The notes beneath the pieces were generated by a model that saw only the letters and a program-made list of their open reading frames with translations, was not told the origin of the DNA and searched no databases. This document shows, one piece after another, positions 51,345 through 60,192 of a DNA stretch of 64,000 nt. The stretch is from Spiribacter vilamensis. GTDB lineage: Bacteria > Pseudomonadota > Gammaproteobacteria > Nitrococcales > Nitrococcaceae. Where the stretch lies: the NCBI RefSeq assembly GCF_004217415.1, contig NZ_SHLI01000001.1:992001-1056000 (forward strand), written 5' to 3'. Position 1 is the stretch's first letter. Every line of letters starts with the position of its first letter. The position numbers and the translations under genes were made by a program.

Positions 51345-54110
51345 TTAGAACGGCGGTTCCGGGTTTAACGGCACGACGCGCCATTGCTTCGCCCGTCGAT
51401 ACGTTCCGTCCTGCTCGATCCGGTAACCGTCGATCACCCGTCCAACGCGGCCCTCGATCCAGCGCCCCAGGCGGCGGGGGTTGATAACGCCCCGCTCCCC
51501 TGCGATTTCCTGCAACGTCTCGTCGAGCATCACAGCCTGTTCGTCACCGAACATGGCCCGCTTCGCTTCGTCGATAAGCGTTGCGGCCCGCACGGCGTCG
51601 GTGCCGTGGATGTCATGCCAGGTGGCAATCAGCGCCCGCAGCTTTTGCGTTTCCGGGTCGGCGTCGTAGTTTGCCCTTACCGCGTCGAGGGGATCGTCCA
51701 GGGTGACGGGTGCCAGAAACTCGTCGTTCATCCACACAACACACTGGCGGATCAGGGCGTCCCATCGCTCAAATGACCCCATCTCACCCGCTGCACGGCG
51801 TGGCGCTCCAGCCGCCATGAATCCTCGCAGGATCGTCAAGGCAGCAGCCCGATACTGGAGCCACCGATCGCGCACCCGTGCCACCGGGTCGAACGGGAAT
51901 TGCAGGGTTTCGGGGCTTTCGACGCCATGATCCATCGTCGCCACCAGTACCCGCCGCGATAGATCACCGGCCACCCGTAGGTTGTTGCCGGTGGCGAGCA
52001 TCAGGGTGCGCGTGGGCGCGTAGATTTCTTCAGAAACCCCCAACTTCCGATCCTTGAACCAGCTTGCGGTAAGAGCGGCGTTCAGCGCGTCCGATTTGAT
52101 CGGCTCCGATATGTTGTCGAACATCATCGACGCTGGCCCGGCCATTAGCCCTGCCATGATCCGCTTGCGCTGTTCCTCGGCCTGATCGCTCCACGGGGAT
52201 TCCACGGGTTCAGACCCGCCGAACCACGCGGTGGCCTTGGCGGCCTTGCTCTTGCCCGTCCCGGCCTTGTAAGCGTTCATCCCGAAACCCGGCGCCGTTT
52301 CGAGAATCGGGCGCTGCACGGCGGTCAGAATCGCCGCCATTTGCACCCCACGGCTCATGGCATCGACATACGGGAAATGGGCGAACGGTTCCCACACCAC
52401 CTCAGCGGCGGCGCGGATTTGCTCTTCTGTCGGGTGTGACGGAATGGCTGGCCAGTCGTCCGGAGTACTAGCGTCGAGGAGTAACCCGGTCTCGGCGTCG
52501 TATCCGGGCTTGTCGAGCAATGAACCATCGGCTCGCAGGATCGGCCCGTTGATGATTCCGACAAGTTCCGGCATACCCCACCCGCCGCGATTGGCGAGCA
52601 TACGGACGGACAAATCCCCCGGCGCGTCGCATGGGCGCCAGCCTTTCGCGCGGGCGTCGTAGCGTTGCCATGCTGCGACTTCCTCCAGGTGCGTCCGCAG
52701 CCACGGCGCCTGCACTCCGTAGATACCCCCGCCCGGTACGATTCTCACCAACTGCCCGCCGCGCTGGTACACTTCGCCCGCGTCAGTCACCAGGGCATCA
52801 GCCTCCCGCAGAATCCGGGGCATTTCGCCCGGTTGCGTCTTGATCGTGGCGCTGCTCCGAACCAGCGTGAACCGCTGGCCGCCGTGGGCATGGCTGTAAA
52901 TAAACGGGCGCCCGCCGCTTTTGAGATTCAGCCACGCAATCCGGGCGTCGTTGCCGTACTGGGGTTCGAGCGGATCGGCGAAACGCTCGCCGTGCCACTT
53001 GTCCGGCGCGTCCATCACATCGGCCACCGTGATGGTCTCGCCGCTTGAATGGATCAGTTCAAAGTCGCCGTAAAGCCGATGATTCTGCACGGCTTCGACC
53101 AGCCGTTGCAGGGCTTCGCCTCCGTCGTCATCGGGCATGTTCGCCATACGATCCTTCACCCACTGATCGTAGGCTTCGCGCTGCTCAGGCTTTACGGCCT
53201 GGGCGGCTTCGGCCTCGATCTCTTTCAGGGTGCGTCGCTCGTCACTGGATAGATCGGGGAGCGTGACGGTGGTACTGATCGGGGCGGCGTTATCGTTGCG
53301 GGCATCAGGCGCGGGGCGGTACTGCTCCAGCGGCTCGCAACATGCCGCGCCCGCCGCGAAGTCCAGCCGCTCCGGCTGCCAAACCTCTTTATCCACGGGG
53401 CTTCGATTGAGTAGCGCCCCGGATGCGCTTACCGCGAAATAGCCGTATCCGGCCAGCCATAGGCGGCGGTGCAACGTGTCCCCGGCCCGTTTAATGTCTC
53501 GGGCATCGGCAACCAGCACATACAGCCGCAATCCCCCGCGGCCCTTAACCTGTTCGCCGGTATCCGTGCGGTATATATGCGATGTCCCGCTATCCCCTAC
53601 CACGGCGGGGGCGGCGGTGATCTCCGGCCATACCTGTTCGATCATCGCCAGCAGCCCCGCCCTGTCGAGCGGCTCCGCGCCTTTCGGCGGATCATTATCA
53701 AGCATCATCCAGCCCGGCCCGGCTTTCCAGTCGAACCGATCCCGGATGCGTAGCAAGTCGCCATCCCGGGCGGCTTTACGGGATGCAACCGGCCCGGATT
53801 CAACCTTTGCCACGCCATAGGCGAGCGCTTGATTGGTGTCGAGCGTGGGGATCAGTTCGGCTAGATCAGACGGGCGGGCGCATGGGCGGCGCTCGTAGTG
53901 TCCACGCACCAGTTCACCGCCCGGGGTTTTGTCCAGGTTGCCGCTATCGTCGAGGGTGTACAGCTTCGACAGCCGATCCCGTGACGTGAACACGCTTACC
54001 AGCGCTGGCGAGCCTTTGCCGGTCGGGGTATGCTGATTCACAGGATAGGAAAAGGACTCAGCCCCGTCAGCGCCCGCCAGCGCGTCGGGGTTTTTTTTCG
54101 TTGGCTGCAT
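51345..54110 (-). CDS. satellite primase-helicase
   Basis: 921 residues. The N-terminal part (about 90-290) resembles archaeo-eukaryotic-type primases of mobile elements, with WMMLDNDPP and a glycine-rich GRGGLRLYVLVADA. The C-terminal part (about 590-800) is a helicase-type ATPase with Walker A GTGKSKAAKA, a Walker B-like MMFDN, and LMLATGNN as sensor I. Such fusions initiate replication of P4-like and PICI satellites and of some phages. It follows the AlpA-like gene at 2 bp, and the origin-like array is directly 3' of it. Activity details are inference. Confidence 0.8.
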   Translation of the reverse strand: MQPTKKNPDALAGADGAESFSYPVNQHTPTGKGSPALVSVFTSRDRLSKLYTLDDSGNLDKTPGGELVRGHYERRPCARPSDLAELIPTLDTNQALAYGVAKVESGPVASRKAARDGDLLRIRDRFDWKAGPGWMMLDNDPPKGAEPLDRAGLLAMIEQVWPEITAAPAVVGDSGTSHIYRTDTGEQVKGRGGLRLYVLVADARDIKRAGDTLHRRLWLAGYGYFAVSASGALLNRSPVDKEVWQPERLDFAAGAACCEPLEQYRPAPDARNDNAAPISTTVTLPDLSSDERRTLKEIEAEAAQAVKPEQREAYDQWVKDRMANMPDDDGGEALQRLVEAVQNHRLYGDFELIHSSGETITVADVMDAPDKWHGERFADPLEPQYGNDARIAWLNLKSGGRPFIYSHAHGGQRFTLVRSSATIKTQPGEMPRILREADALVTDAGEVYQRGGQLVRIVPGGGIYGVQAPWLRTHLEEVAAWQRYDARAKGWRPCDAPGDLSVRMLANRGGWGMPELVGIINGPILRADGSLLDKPGYDAETGLLLDASTPDDWPAIPSHPTEEQIRAAAEVVWEPFAHFPYVDAMSRGVQMAAILTAVQRPILETAPGFGMNAYKAGTGKSKAAKATAWFGGSEPVESPWSDQAEEQRKRIMAGLMAGPASMMFDNISEPIKSDALNAALTASWFKDRKLGVSEEIYAPTRTLMLATGNNLRVAGDLSRRVLVATMDHGVESPETLQFPFDPVARVRDRWLQYRAAALTILRGFMAAGAPRRAAGEMGSFERWDALIRQCVVWMNDEFLAPVTLDDPLDAVRANYDADPETQKLRALIATWHDIHGTDAVRAATLIDEAKRAMFGDEQAVMLDETLQEIAGERGVINPRRLGRWIEGRVGRVIDGYRIEQDGTYRRAKQWRVVPLNPEPPF

Positions 54111-54112
54111 GT

Positions 54113-54319
54113 TTAGACCCTCCCCGCCGCGCGCGGCTCGGTCTGCTCATGAGCGATGATCCAATCGGAAATAGACTCGCGCCGATAAAACACTTGCTTG
54201 CCGATTTTAATTCGCGGCGGGCCAATCCTCTGCGCGTGCCAGCGTTCAACTGTGCGCCTTGTGACGCCCATTTCCTCCGCGAACGTCTGGAGGCTGATTA
54301 AATCGTCTCGAATGGTCAT
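54113..54319 (-). CDS. AlpA/excisionase-like helix-turn-helix regulator
   Basis: 68 residues: ISLQTFAEEMGVTRRTVERWHAQR, then PPRIKIGKQVFYRRESISDWI. This is the MerR-like winged helix of AlpA-type regulators, which in P4 and Gram-negative PICIs activate integrase or satellite genes and may serve as excisionase. It leads the short operon with primase-helicase. The 98 bp upstream (54320-54417) is AT-rich with a CCCCG/CGGGG inverted repeat, and may hold its promoter. Confidence 0.82.
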   Translation of the reverse strand: MTIRDDLISLQTFAEEMGVTRRTVERWHAQRIGPPRIKIGKQVFYRRESISDWIIAHEQTEPRAAGRV

Positions 54320-54417
54320 AAAAAATCCCCGGATTCGTCGTGAATGTCGGGGACTATTTAATTAAACCCATCGCGATTAAGGCTGGGTATGTATTTGGCG
54401 CAATTATACCCCCAGCA

Positions 54418-54984
54418 TCATGTCTGCCTTTTGAGCCGGGGCGTATTTTCTTTTTCGTGGCGATACAATTCTCCGCACGCAGCGGCTTCGCGGGCATCGT
54501 GTAGGTTATCGGTGAAAACGTCCTCCGCTCCCATTTGCGCGAATTTCTGCAACGCGTCCTCCCGGTCTAGTCCGTCGCGCTTCGCTTTTGCTCCGATTTC
54601 TCGCGCGCGCAACCAATAATTCCCGCCGTTATGGTTTTTCCAGTACTCATTAACCGTATGCTCCGAGAATGGAAAAAAGCGCGGGGCTATTTCTGCCACG
54701 CTGATTCGCGGCGCTTTTCCGGTGTCGGATCGGGCGGTGATTCCATACCCCACCGCCATATGCATGAACACGATTAACCGCAGCCGCGTTTGACGCGCTC
54801 TTACATCCTGCGGCGCACCCCTACCCTGCAACGCGGTGGCAATAATCTCTCGCGCTTCGGAACACTCCAAAACTTCCGTGATCCCCGCTCGCACCATTGC
54901 AATGAGCGGTTTCGGATCTCCGTCGCGATAGTCGGCGACCGCTGCCTCGACAATCTCGGCTGCTGTACCGATCTGCGCGCTCAT
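54418..54984 (-). CDS. satellite protein, unknown, coupled to integrase
   Basis: 188 residues, helical. Residues about 60-115 (ARQTRLRLIVFMHMAVGYGITA, then APRISVAEIAPRFFPFSEHTVNEYW) suggest a DNA-binding helix-turn-helix with SEHTVNEYWK as recognition helix. It overlaps the integrase stop codon by 4 bp (ATGA) and could be a regulator. No family recognised. Confidence 0.6.
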   Translation of the reverse strand: MSAQIGTAAEIVEAAVADYRDGDPKPLIAMVRAGITEVLECSEAREIIATALQGRGAPQDVRARQTRLRLIVFMHMAVGYGITARSDTGKAPRISVAEIAPRFFPFSEHTVNEYWKNHNGGNYWLRAREIGAKAKRDGLDREDALQKFAQMGAEDVFTDNLHDAREAAACGELYRHEKENTPRLKRQT

Positions 54985-56270
54985 GTCCGCGCCTCCGCAA
55001 TCGACACCACGTTATCGTCGGCCGACTCGCCGCTAGTGATCCGCAGCAAACGGCGCTCCCATGCCTCAAGGGCGGCGCGCTTCTCGTGGTCGTACTGGTG
55101 TTGGTTATAAACGGCGACGATGCCCTGATCCGCGTGGCCGATAACCCGCTCGGCGATTTCCTGCGGGTAGCCGCAGGCGGTGACTTCGGTGCGCGCGGTA
55201 CGGCGTAAATCGTGCGGCGTCCAGTGCCCCCACGTCGGCGCGTCCCGATTGCCGAGCGGTTCGGCGAAACGGTGGACGGCTTTACTCAACGCGGACACAG
55301 AAACCGGCGCATGGGGACGGGCTTCAAACACATAGCCGGACGGTTCGCCGCGACGGCGTTCATACAGCCGGGCCACCTCGTTGCGCGCGGTGTCGATGAT
55401 CTCCAACGCCAACGGGGTGAGCGGGACGCGGTGCGCGGTTTCAGTTTTCCGACGCCGCTCTGCGGGGATCGTCCACACGTCGCCGCTGATTTCGTCGTGG
55501 TGCATCCCCGCAACTTCTCCGGGACGCTGGCCGGTTAGTAAGACCATTTTCAACGCCAGCGCGGTCAGCCGGTGGATACCGCAGTCCTCGGCACCAGACC
55601 AGAACGCCGCCACCTCGTCGTGATCGAGCACCCGCCGACGCTGGCGGGTCTTGAGCGCATCTTTGCGCCCCTGCGCCTTTACGTTTTTCGGTTTGATGCT
55701 GGCGGCGGGGCTGGCGTCGATGTATTCCCGATCAACACACCAGTCGAAAAAACCCTTCGAATAGGCCAGCAAATGACGGGCGGCAGTCGGTGTCTGCTCG
55801 GCTTTGTCCTCGATCATGTCGAGCACATCACGGCGACGAACGTCACGCACCTTGAGCGCGCCAAGGGCGGGCACCATGTCCCGTTCGAAATAACGCGTTA
55901 TCGGTTTTTCGCTCACCAGCCCGGTGACGTGCTTGCGGATGTAGTCGGCCACGGCATCGGCCACCGTCGGGTCAGCGCGGCGACGGCGCTTTTCTTCGAG
56001 TGGATCAATACCGGAGTCGATCTGCTGGCGGATGCCACGCGCTTCATCGCGTGCCGCCTCCAGGCTCCAATCAGGCCACGCACCGATGGTCTTTCGGCGC
56101 TGTTTGCCCTCCGACGTGTATTTGAGGATGAACGCCTTGCCGCCCGCCCCCGTGATCCGCAACCCGAATCCTCGGGGCGCGTCCCGGTGGTCGTCGAACA
56201 ACAACCTTTGCCCTTTCTCCGGCGGCTCCGCCCTCGCGATGTTACCGCCCTTCCCGTCTGTAAACTTCAT
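54981..56270 (-). CDS. int: P4-type tyrosine integrase
   Basis: 429 residues from the ATG at 56270 (MKFTDGKGG), with GAGGC upstream. The N-terminal DUF4102 arm-binding domain includes RGFGLRITGAGGKAFILKY and ARDEARGIRQQIDSGIDPLEEK. The catalytic domain has Arg in LTGQRPGEV, HDLRRTART (H-x-x-R), the second His in GHAD and the Tyr nucleophile in AVYNQHQY. It recombines the 46-bp tRNA-Asn site. The gene lies next to attR, reading inward. A pair of TTTGTCACC motifs sits 14-34 bases before the start. Confidence 0.93.
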   Translation of the reverse strand: MKFTDGKGGNIARAEPPEKGQRLLFDDHRDAPRGFGLRITGAGGKAFILKYTSEGKQRRKTIGAWPDWSLEAARDEARGIRQQIDSGIDPLEEKRRRRADPTVADAVADYIRKHVTGLVSEKPITRYFERDMVPALGALKVRDVRRRDVLDMIEDKAEQTPTAARHLLAYSKGFFDWCVDREYIDASPAASIKPKNVKAQGRKDALKTRQRRRVLDHDEVAAFWSGAEDCGIHRLTALALKMVLLTGQRPGEVAGMHHDEISGDVWTIPAERRRKTETAHRVPLTPLALEIIDTARNEVARLYERRRGEPSGYVFEARPHAPVSVSALSKAVHRFAEPLGNRDAPTWGHWTPHDLRRTARTEVTACGYPQEIAERVIGHADQGIVAVYNQHQYDHEKRAALEAWERRLLRITSGESADDNVVSIAEART

Positions 56271-56283
56271 GCCGCTGCCTCGA

Positions 56284-56304
56284 TTTGTCACCGGATTTGT
56301 CACC
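56284..56304. promoter_or_regulatory. TTTGTCACC pair in front of the integrase gene
   Basis: TTTGTCACC at 56284-56292 and 56296-56304, 12 bp apart; another copy (TTTGTCACT) lies at 56407-56415 near attR. These may be integrase arm sites, repressor operators, or both. Confidence 0.65.
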
Positions 56305-56447
56305 AGATGAACGTGTATCGTCTGACAGGCAATGTCGCATATCGTCACTTACCATGCAACGTATAGCGCACTAAATACAGGGGTTTATATGATCGGAGCG
56401 GCGAGATTTGTCACTAATCAGGGGGTTATGAAAACCCCCTTCCGGTA

Positions 56448-56493
56448 ACTGTTAATCACTTGGTCGGCGGTTCGAATCCGTCCCGGGGAGCCA
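56448..56493 (+). repeat. attR core (46 bp, tRNA-Asn 3' fragment)
   Basis: Identical to 46696-46741. It lacks the tRNA 5' half, so it is not a functional tRNA gene. Confidence 0.95.
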
Positions 56494-56535
56494 TCAAACC
56501 GCCGCTGCATCCTCGCTACCAACCCTTATCGAGTC

Positions 56536-57618
56536 TCACGATGCCTGCTTCATGCGGCGTCGCCCCGCCAGCGTTCCGAACAAACCTCCAACGAGCAACG
56601 CAAGCGCTCCCGGTGCCGGTACAGGGGTGGGCCCACCATCGGCAACACCGATAAGATCCAGCTCCGCTATCGCAGTCGAACCATCGGTACCGAACGCCTG
56701 GGCAATGAATATGTTGGAGCCCAGTCCCAGCGAATAGCCAGGTGAAGTAAAGCCCCCGATCGCATCGGTTGCCACATCACCCTGGATAGTCCCGTCAGGC
56801 AGGGTAATGTCCACTCGTTCAAGGCCGACCAGGTTGCCGGTTGTGCCCGAGAAGATATCGAGAAGCGCCTGCAAATCGGTCCCATCCGTGAACGTACCAT
56901 TATCATCGGAGTTTCCAACGATACCGTCGGGGCCATCCGCGAGGTCCTGCATCGTGCCGACGTTGGCGCCCGGCAATGCGACGGAATTCACCGAAATACC
57001 GTTGCTGTTCGCGATATCCGCCTCGGCCGGACCGGATTGCGACTCGCCATCGGAGAACACGACCATTTGCTGACTGCGCCCGACCGTGGCATCCACACCG
57101 GTCAGAATCGCCTCCGCCTCTGTTATTCCGTCGCCGATGTCGGTCAAACCAGACGCATCGACTGAATCAATAGCCGAATTAATGAGGCTAATGTTTCCGG
57201 GAGAACTCAGTGGTGTGAGCGACTGCACCGTGGACGCAGAAGAATCAAATTCCACGATACCAACCGAGGTGTTGGTGGTCGGGAGTCCGCTTACCAGATC
57301 CCTGGCGAACTGCTGCTGCCATTCTCTACGGGTTTGCGTCGTATTACCCACGGTCTCGAAAGCGCCCATGCTGCCCGACGAATCCATAACGATTCCCAGA
57401 TCCAGGCCGCTGCCTCCACTCCCCGTACCGCTTGCGATCCCTGTGGGGCTGACGGTGGTCCCGACCGGGAACATGGTCAGGTTCGCCGGCGAGGTCCAGG
57501 AGACGCTGGTGGCGGCCTGTGCCGATGCCGCCAGGCCCAGGGCCCCGACACCCGCCAGGGCACCGACCAGTAGCCAGTGCCGGGATGCAAAACCTTCGTA
57601 TTGCGCCTTGTGTTTCAT
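56536..57618 (-). CDS. exported VWA-domain protein with PEP-CTERM-like sorting signal
   Basis: 360 residues. The signal peptide ends ASAQAA. A von Willebrand factor A domain spans about 72-275, with MIDAS residues D79, S81 and S83 in VMDSSGSMG. The C-terminus has VPAPGALALLVGGLFG followed by AGRRRMKQAS: a VPAP variant of the VPEP motif, a membrane helix and a basic tail, the layout of PEP-CTERM signals handled by exosortase. It is probably a surface or matrix protein. GAGGG precedes the start, and a sigma-54 promoter lies 71-87 bases upstream. The 57706-57892 stretch beyond the promoter shows nothing recognisable. Confidence 0.88.
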   Translation of the reverse strand: MKHKAQYEGFASRHWLLVGALAGVGALGLAASAQAATSVSWTSPANLTMFPVGTTVSPTGIASGTGSGGSGLDLGIVMDSSGSMGAFETVGNTTQTRREWQQQFARDLVSGLPTTNTSVGIVEFDSSASTVQSLTPLSSPGNISLINSAIDSVDASGLTDIGDGITEAEAILTGVDATVGRSQQMVVFSDGESQSGPAEADIANSNGISVNSVALPGANVGTMQDLADGPDGIVGNSDDNGTFTDGTDLQALLDIFSGTTGNLVGLERVDITLPDGTIQGDVATDAIGGFTSPGYSLGLGSNIFIAQAFGTDGSTAIAELDLIGVADGGPTPVPAPGALALLVGGLFGTLAGRRRMKQAS

Positions 57619-57688
57619 GATTTGCCCTCTGCTAATGCGCTGTTGTAACCCGTACGCCGTGATTTTCGATCACGCGCACTGATTAGCT

Positions 57689-57705
57689 AGCAAGAAAGGG
57701 GCCAA
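57689..57705 (-). promoter_or_regulatory. sigma-54 promoter of the VWA/PEP-CTERM gene
   Basis: Minus-strand TTGGCCCCTTTCTTGCT has the -24 GG and -12 GC at the canonical GG-N10-GC spacing, and a TTGCT block at -12. It would start transcription near 57679, about 60 bases before the start codon. Confidence 0.7.
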
Positions 57706-57892
57706 TCTTTAGAATATTCTTTAAATCAGCAGTTTATGTATTTATTGCCACCGCTGAAGAGGCGATGATGTAAGAATTACCGACGCCCCGATGACGGCAC
57801 CCCCGCCCAGGGGCGACTGGAAGAATATTGATGCTCTCGATCTGCAGGCTATAGAGGGAGCTCTCTGGTGTGGCACTGCCCGACCTCGCGTC

Positions 57893-59107
57893 TCAGGCGA
57901 CCTTGATAAGCTCCAGCCAATGCCGCACCGGAATCTCCGAGGCTTCATCCAGATGCGCGAGGCAGCCGATATTAGCGGTGGCGATGATCTCGGGAGATCC
58001 GGTATTGAGATTGTCCAGCTTTTGCGTGCGTAGCTGATCCGCCATTTCCGGCTGCAGGACCGAGTAGGTCCCGGCGGAACCACAGCAGATATGAGCATCC
58101 GGCACCGGCGCCATGTCAAAGCCGATGCGCGCCATAAGGGCATCCACCCGGCCATTGAGCTTCTGGGCGTGCTGGAGTGTACAAGGCGTCTGGAACGCCA
58201 CCCGGCGCGGCGCATTGTCCGCCGGCGCCAGTTGATCAGCGTGGCGCTCCAGCATCTCGATTGGATCGATGGCGAGCTCTGCGACTCGCGCCGCCTTCTC
58301 GGCATAGACCGGATCGTCGGCAAGGAGGTGGCTGTAGTCCTTGACCTGGGCGCCGCAGCCACTGGCATTGACTACGATCGCCTCGGCCCCGGCTTCGATA
58401 TGCGGCCACCAGGCGTCGATATTCAACCGGATACGCTCTAGCGCCGCTTCGCTCGCCCCCAGGTGCTGGTCGATCGCTCCACAGCAGCTGACCTGCGTCG
58501 TCCTTTTGACGCCGATACCCAGATCATCCATCAGCCGAGCCGTCTGCGGGTTGATAGGCGGCTCCAGTGCCGGCTGGACACAGCCCTCGAGCATGAGCAC
58601 AAACCGGGTATGGGTTGAATTCGCCGGCCACGGAGGCGCCAAACGGCGGGGACGGATTTTTTTACGCAGCGGTTGGGGGACCAGCGGCCGGGTCAGACGA
58701 CCCATCGCGAGCAAGGCGCCGAAAAGCCGTGGCCGGGGCAGAACAGTGCGCAGTCCGGTGCGCAGCCATCGCTGCATTCCGTGTCGCGGCACCTGCTCTT
58801 CGACGATCTGACGTCCCAGTTCCGCGAGGCGACCATACTCGACACCGGAGGGGCAGGTCGTCTCGCAGGCCCGGCAGGTCAAGCAACGATCCAGGTGCAG
58901 CTGGACGCTCTCGGTGGGCGCCTCGCCCTCGAGGACCTGCTTGATCTGATAAATCCGACCGCGGGGACTATCCAGTTCGTCGCCCAACAGGCGATAAGTC
59001 GGACAATTAGCAAGACAGAATCCGCAATGCGTGCATTTGCGCAAAATATCATCCGCTTCCTGGCCGGCGGCGGTATCTTTAATGAAGTCAACCAGATTCG
59101 TCTGCAT
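57893..59107 (-). CDS. glcF: glycolate oxidase iron-sulfur subunit
   Basis: 404 residues. Two 4Fe-4S motifs, CTHCGFCLANCPTY and CLTCRACETTCPSG, are followed by two CCG domains (VSCCGAIDQHLG and HICCGSAGTY). This is the GlcF layout, passing electrons from GlcDE to the quinone pool. It is the last gene of glcD-glcE-glcF, 2 bp behind glcE. Confidence 0.95.
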   Translation of the reverse strand: MQTNLVDFIKDTAAGQEADDILRKCTHCGFCLANCPTYRLLGDELDSPRGRIYQIKQVLEGEAPTESVQLHLDRCLTCRACETTCPSGVEYGRLAELGRQIVEEQVPRHGMQRWLRTGLRTVLPRPRLFGALLAMGRLTRPLVPQPLRKKIRPRRLAPPWPANSTHTRFVLMLEGCVQPALEPPINPQTARLMDDLGIGVKRTTQVSCCGAIDQHLGASEAALERIRLNIDAWWPHIEAGAEAIVVNASGCGAQVKDYSHLLADDPVYAEKAARVAELAIDPIEMLERHADQLAPADNAPRRVAFQTPCTLQHAQKLNGRVDALMARIGFDMAPVPDAHICCGSAGTYSVLQPEMADQLRTQKLDNLNTGSPEIIATANIGCLAHLDEASEIPVRHWLELIKVA

Positions 59108-59109
59108 GT

Positions 59110-60192
59110 TCAGCCCATCTCCACGTCGGAATAGAGTCGACCGGGGTTGAGGATACCCTGGGGATCAAAGGCCCTTTTGATGCTCCGATGCAGGCGGCTC
59201 TGGACGGGATCAAGGGCCGGAAAGGCGTCGACGCCCTCGATTCGTCCGCGGAACAGGGTTGCGCTACCGCCCTGGGCGGCGGCCTGGGCACGAAGGGCCT
59301 CCGGGTCAGGTTGGCTCCGCAGCCAGAGTTGTTGACCGGACCAATCGATAAAAACGTGGTCGCCGAACGATGTCGGGGCCGAGGCCGGCGGCAGGGAAAC
59401 CCGCCAGAGGGGCGCCTCGCCCTCGGCAAAAAATGCGTGGCTATGGTCACGAATGGATTGCCAGAGCGCATCCGCGACTGCCGGTTCCAGCGCCTCACCC
59501 TCAATGGCCGCCATCGCGTCATCGACCGCCGAGGTCGTGCCTTCGAAACGTGCGTATAACGCTCCGCCATCATGAACCATCCCGCTCAGGGGACGGCCGT
59601 TCCGCAGCCACTCCTCGCTCAGGTCATGACATTGGGCAGGCTCGGCCCGAAGCTGCAATGTTGCCCGGGCTGCCGGTGATGGAAGAACCTTGAGCGAGAC
59701 CTCGGTGATAACACCGAGTGTCCCCAGGGCACCGGTATTCAGCCGCGCGACATCGTACCCTGCGACGTTTTTCATGACCTCGCCGCCGAACCGCATTAAC
59801 TCGCCACGCCCATTGATCAACCGCAGGCCCAGCACCATGTCGCGAACCGCACCCCCATAGGGACGCCGGGGCCCGGCGAGTCCCGCCGCGACCGCGCCGC
59901 CCAGCGTGGCGCCACCGTCGAAGTGAGGTGGCTCGAAGGCCAGACGCTGTCCCTCGGCGTTCAGCGCGTCCTCGATCTCGGCGATCGGCGTGCCCGCGCG
60001 CGCCGTCAGCACAAGTTCGGTGGGCTCGTAGGTGATAATCCCGCGATGCCCGCTGACATCCAGCACCCTGCCTTGCACAGGATTGCCGTAGAACTGCTTA
60101 CTTCCCCCGCCGATGATCGACAAGGCTTCGCCCTGCTCGGCCGCGGCCACCACCTGCCCGCGAAGCTCTTCAGTCTGGTTGGTTCCCGCCAT
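59110..60192 (-). CDS. glcE: glycolate oxidase FAD-binding subunit
   Basis: 360 residues from the ATG at 60192, overlapping the glcD stop by one base (TAATG). The PCMH-type FAD domain shows LSIIGGGSKQFYG, FDGGATLGGAVAAGLAGPRR and GEVMKNVAGYDVARLNTGALG. GlcE is a shorter relative of GlcD and is needed for glycolate oxidase activity. Middle gene of the glc operon. Confidence 0.94.
   Translation of the reverse strand: MAGTNQTEELRGQVVAAAEQGEALSIIGGGSKQFYGNPVQGRVLDVSGHRGIITYEPTELVLTARAGTPIAEIEDALNAEGQRLAFEPPHFDGGATLGGAVAAGLAGPRRPYGGAVRDMVLGLRLINGRGELMRFGGEVMKNVAGYDVARLNTGALGTLGVITEVSLKVLPSPAARATLQLRAEPAQCHDLSEEWLRNGRPLSGMVHDGGALYARFEGTTSAVDDAMAAIEGEALEPAVADALWQSIRDHSHAFFAEGEAPLWRVSLPPASAPTSFGDHVFIDWSGQQLWLRSQPDPEALRAQAAAQGGSATLFRGRIEGVDAFPALDPVQSRLHRSIKRAFDPQGILNPGRLYSDVEMG

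Larger units (their letters stand above)
46696..56493. mobile_element. tRNA-Asn-integrated phage-satellite-like island, 9.8 kb
   Basis: The element is bounded by an exact 46-bp direct repeat of the tRNA-Asn 3' end. Minus-strand order from the right end is integrase, unknown gene, AlpA-like regulator, primase-helicase, origin-like iterons, small and large terminase, two unknown genes and a DUF2213 head-protein fragment. Two secreted-protein genes face the other way at the left end. There are no portal, capsid, tail or lysis genes. This is the organisation of P4-like or PICI-type satellites; the large terminase and head-type protein recall capsid-forming islands. Satellite status is inference; integration at the tRNA is directly visible. 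Confidence 0.88.

Noticed and set aside
56448-56493. second tRNA-Asn gene
   Set aside because: Only the 3' 46 bases are present; the acceptor 5' strand and D arm are missing, so it is an att site.
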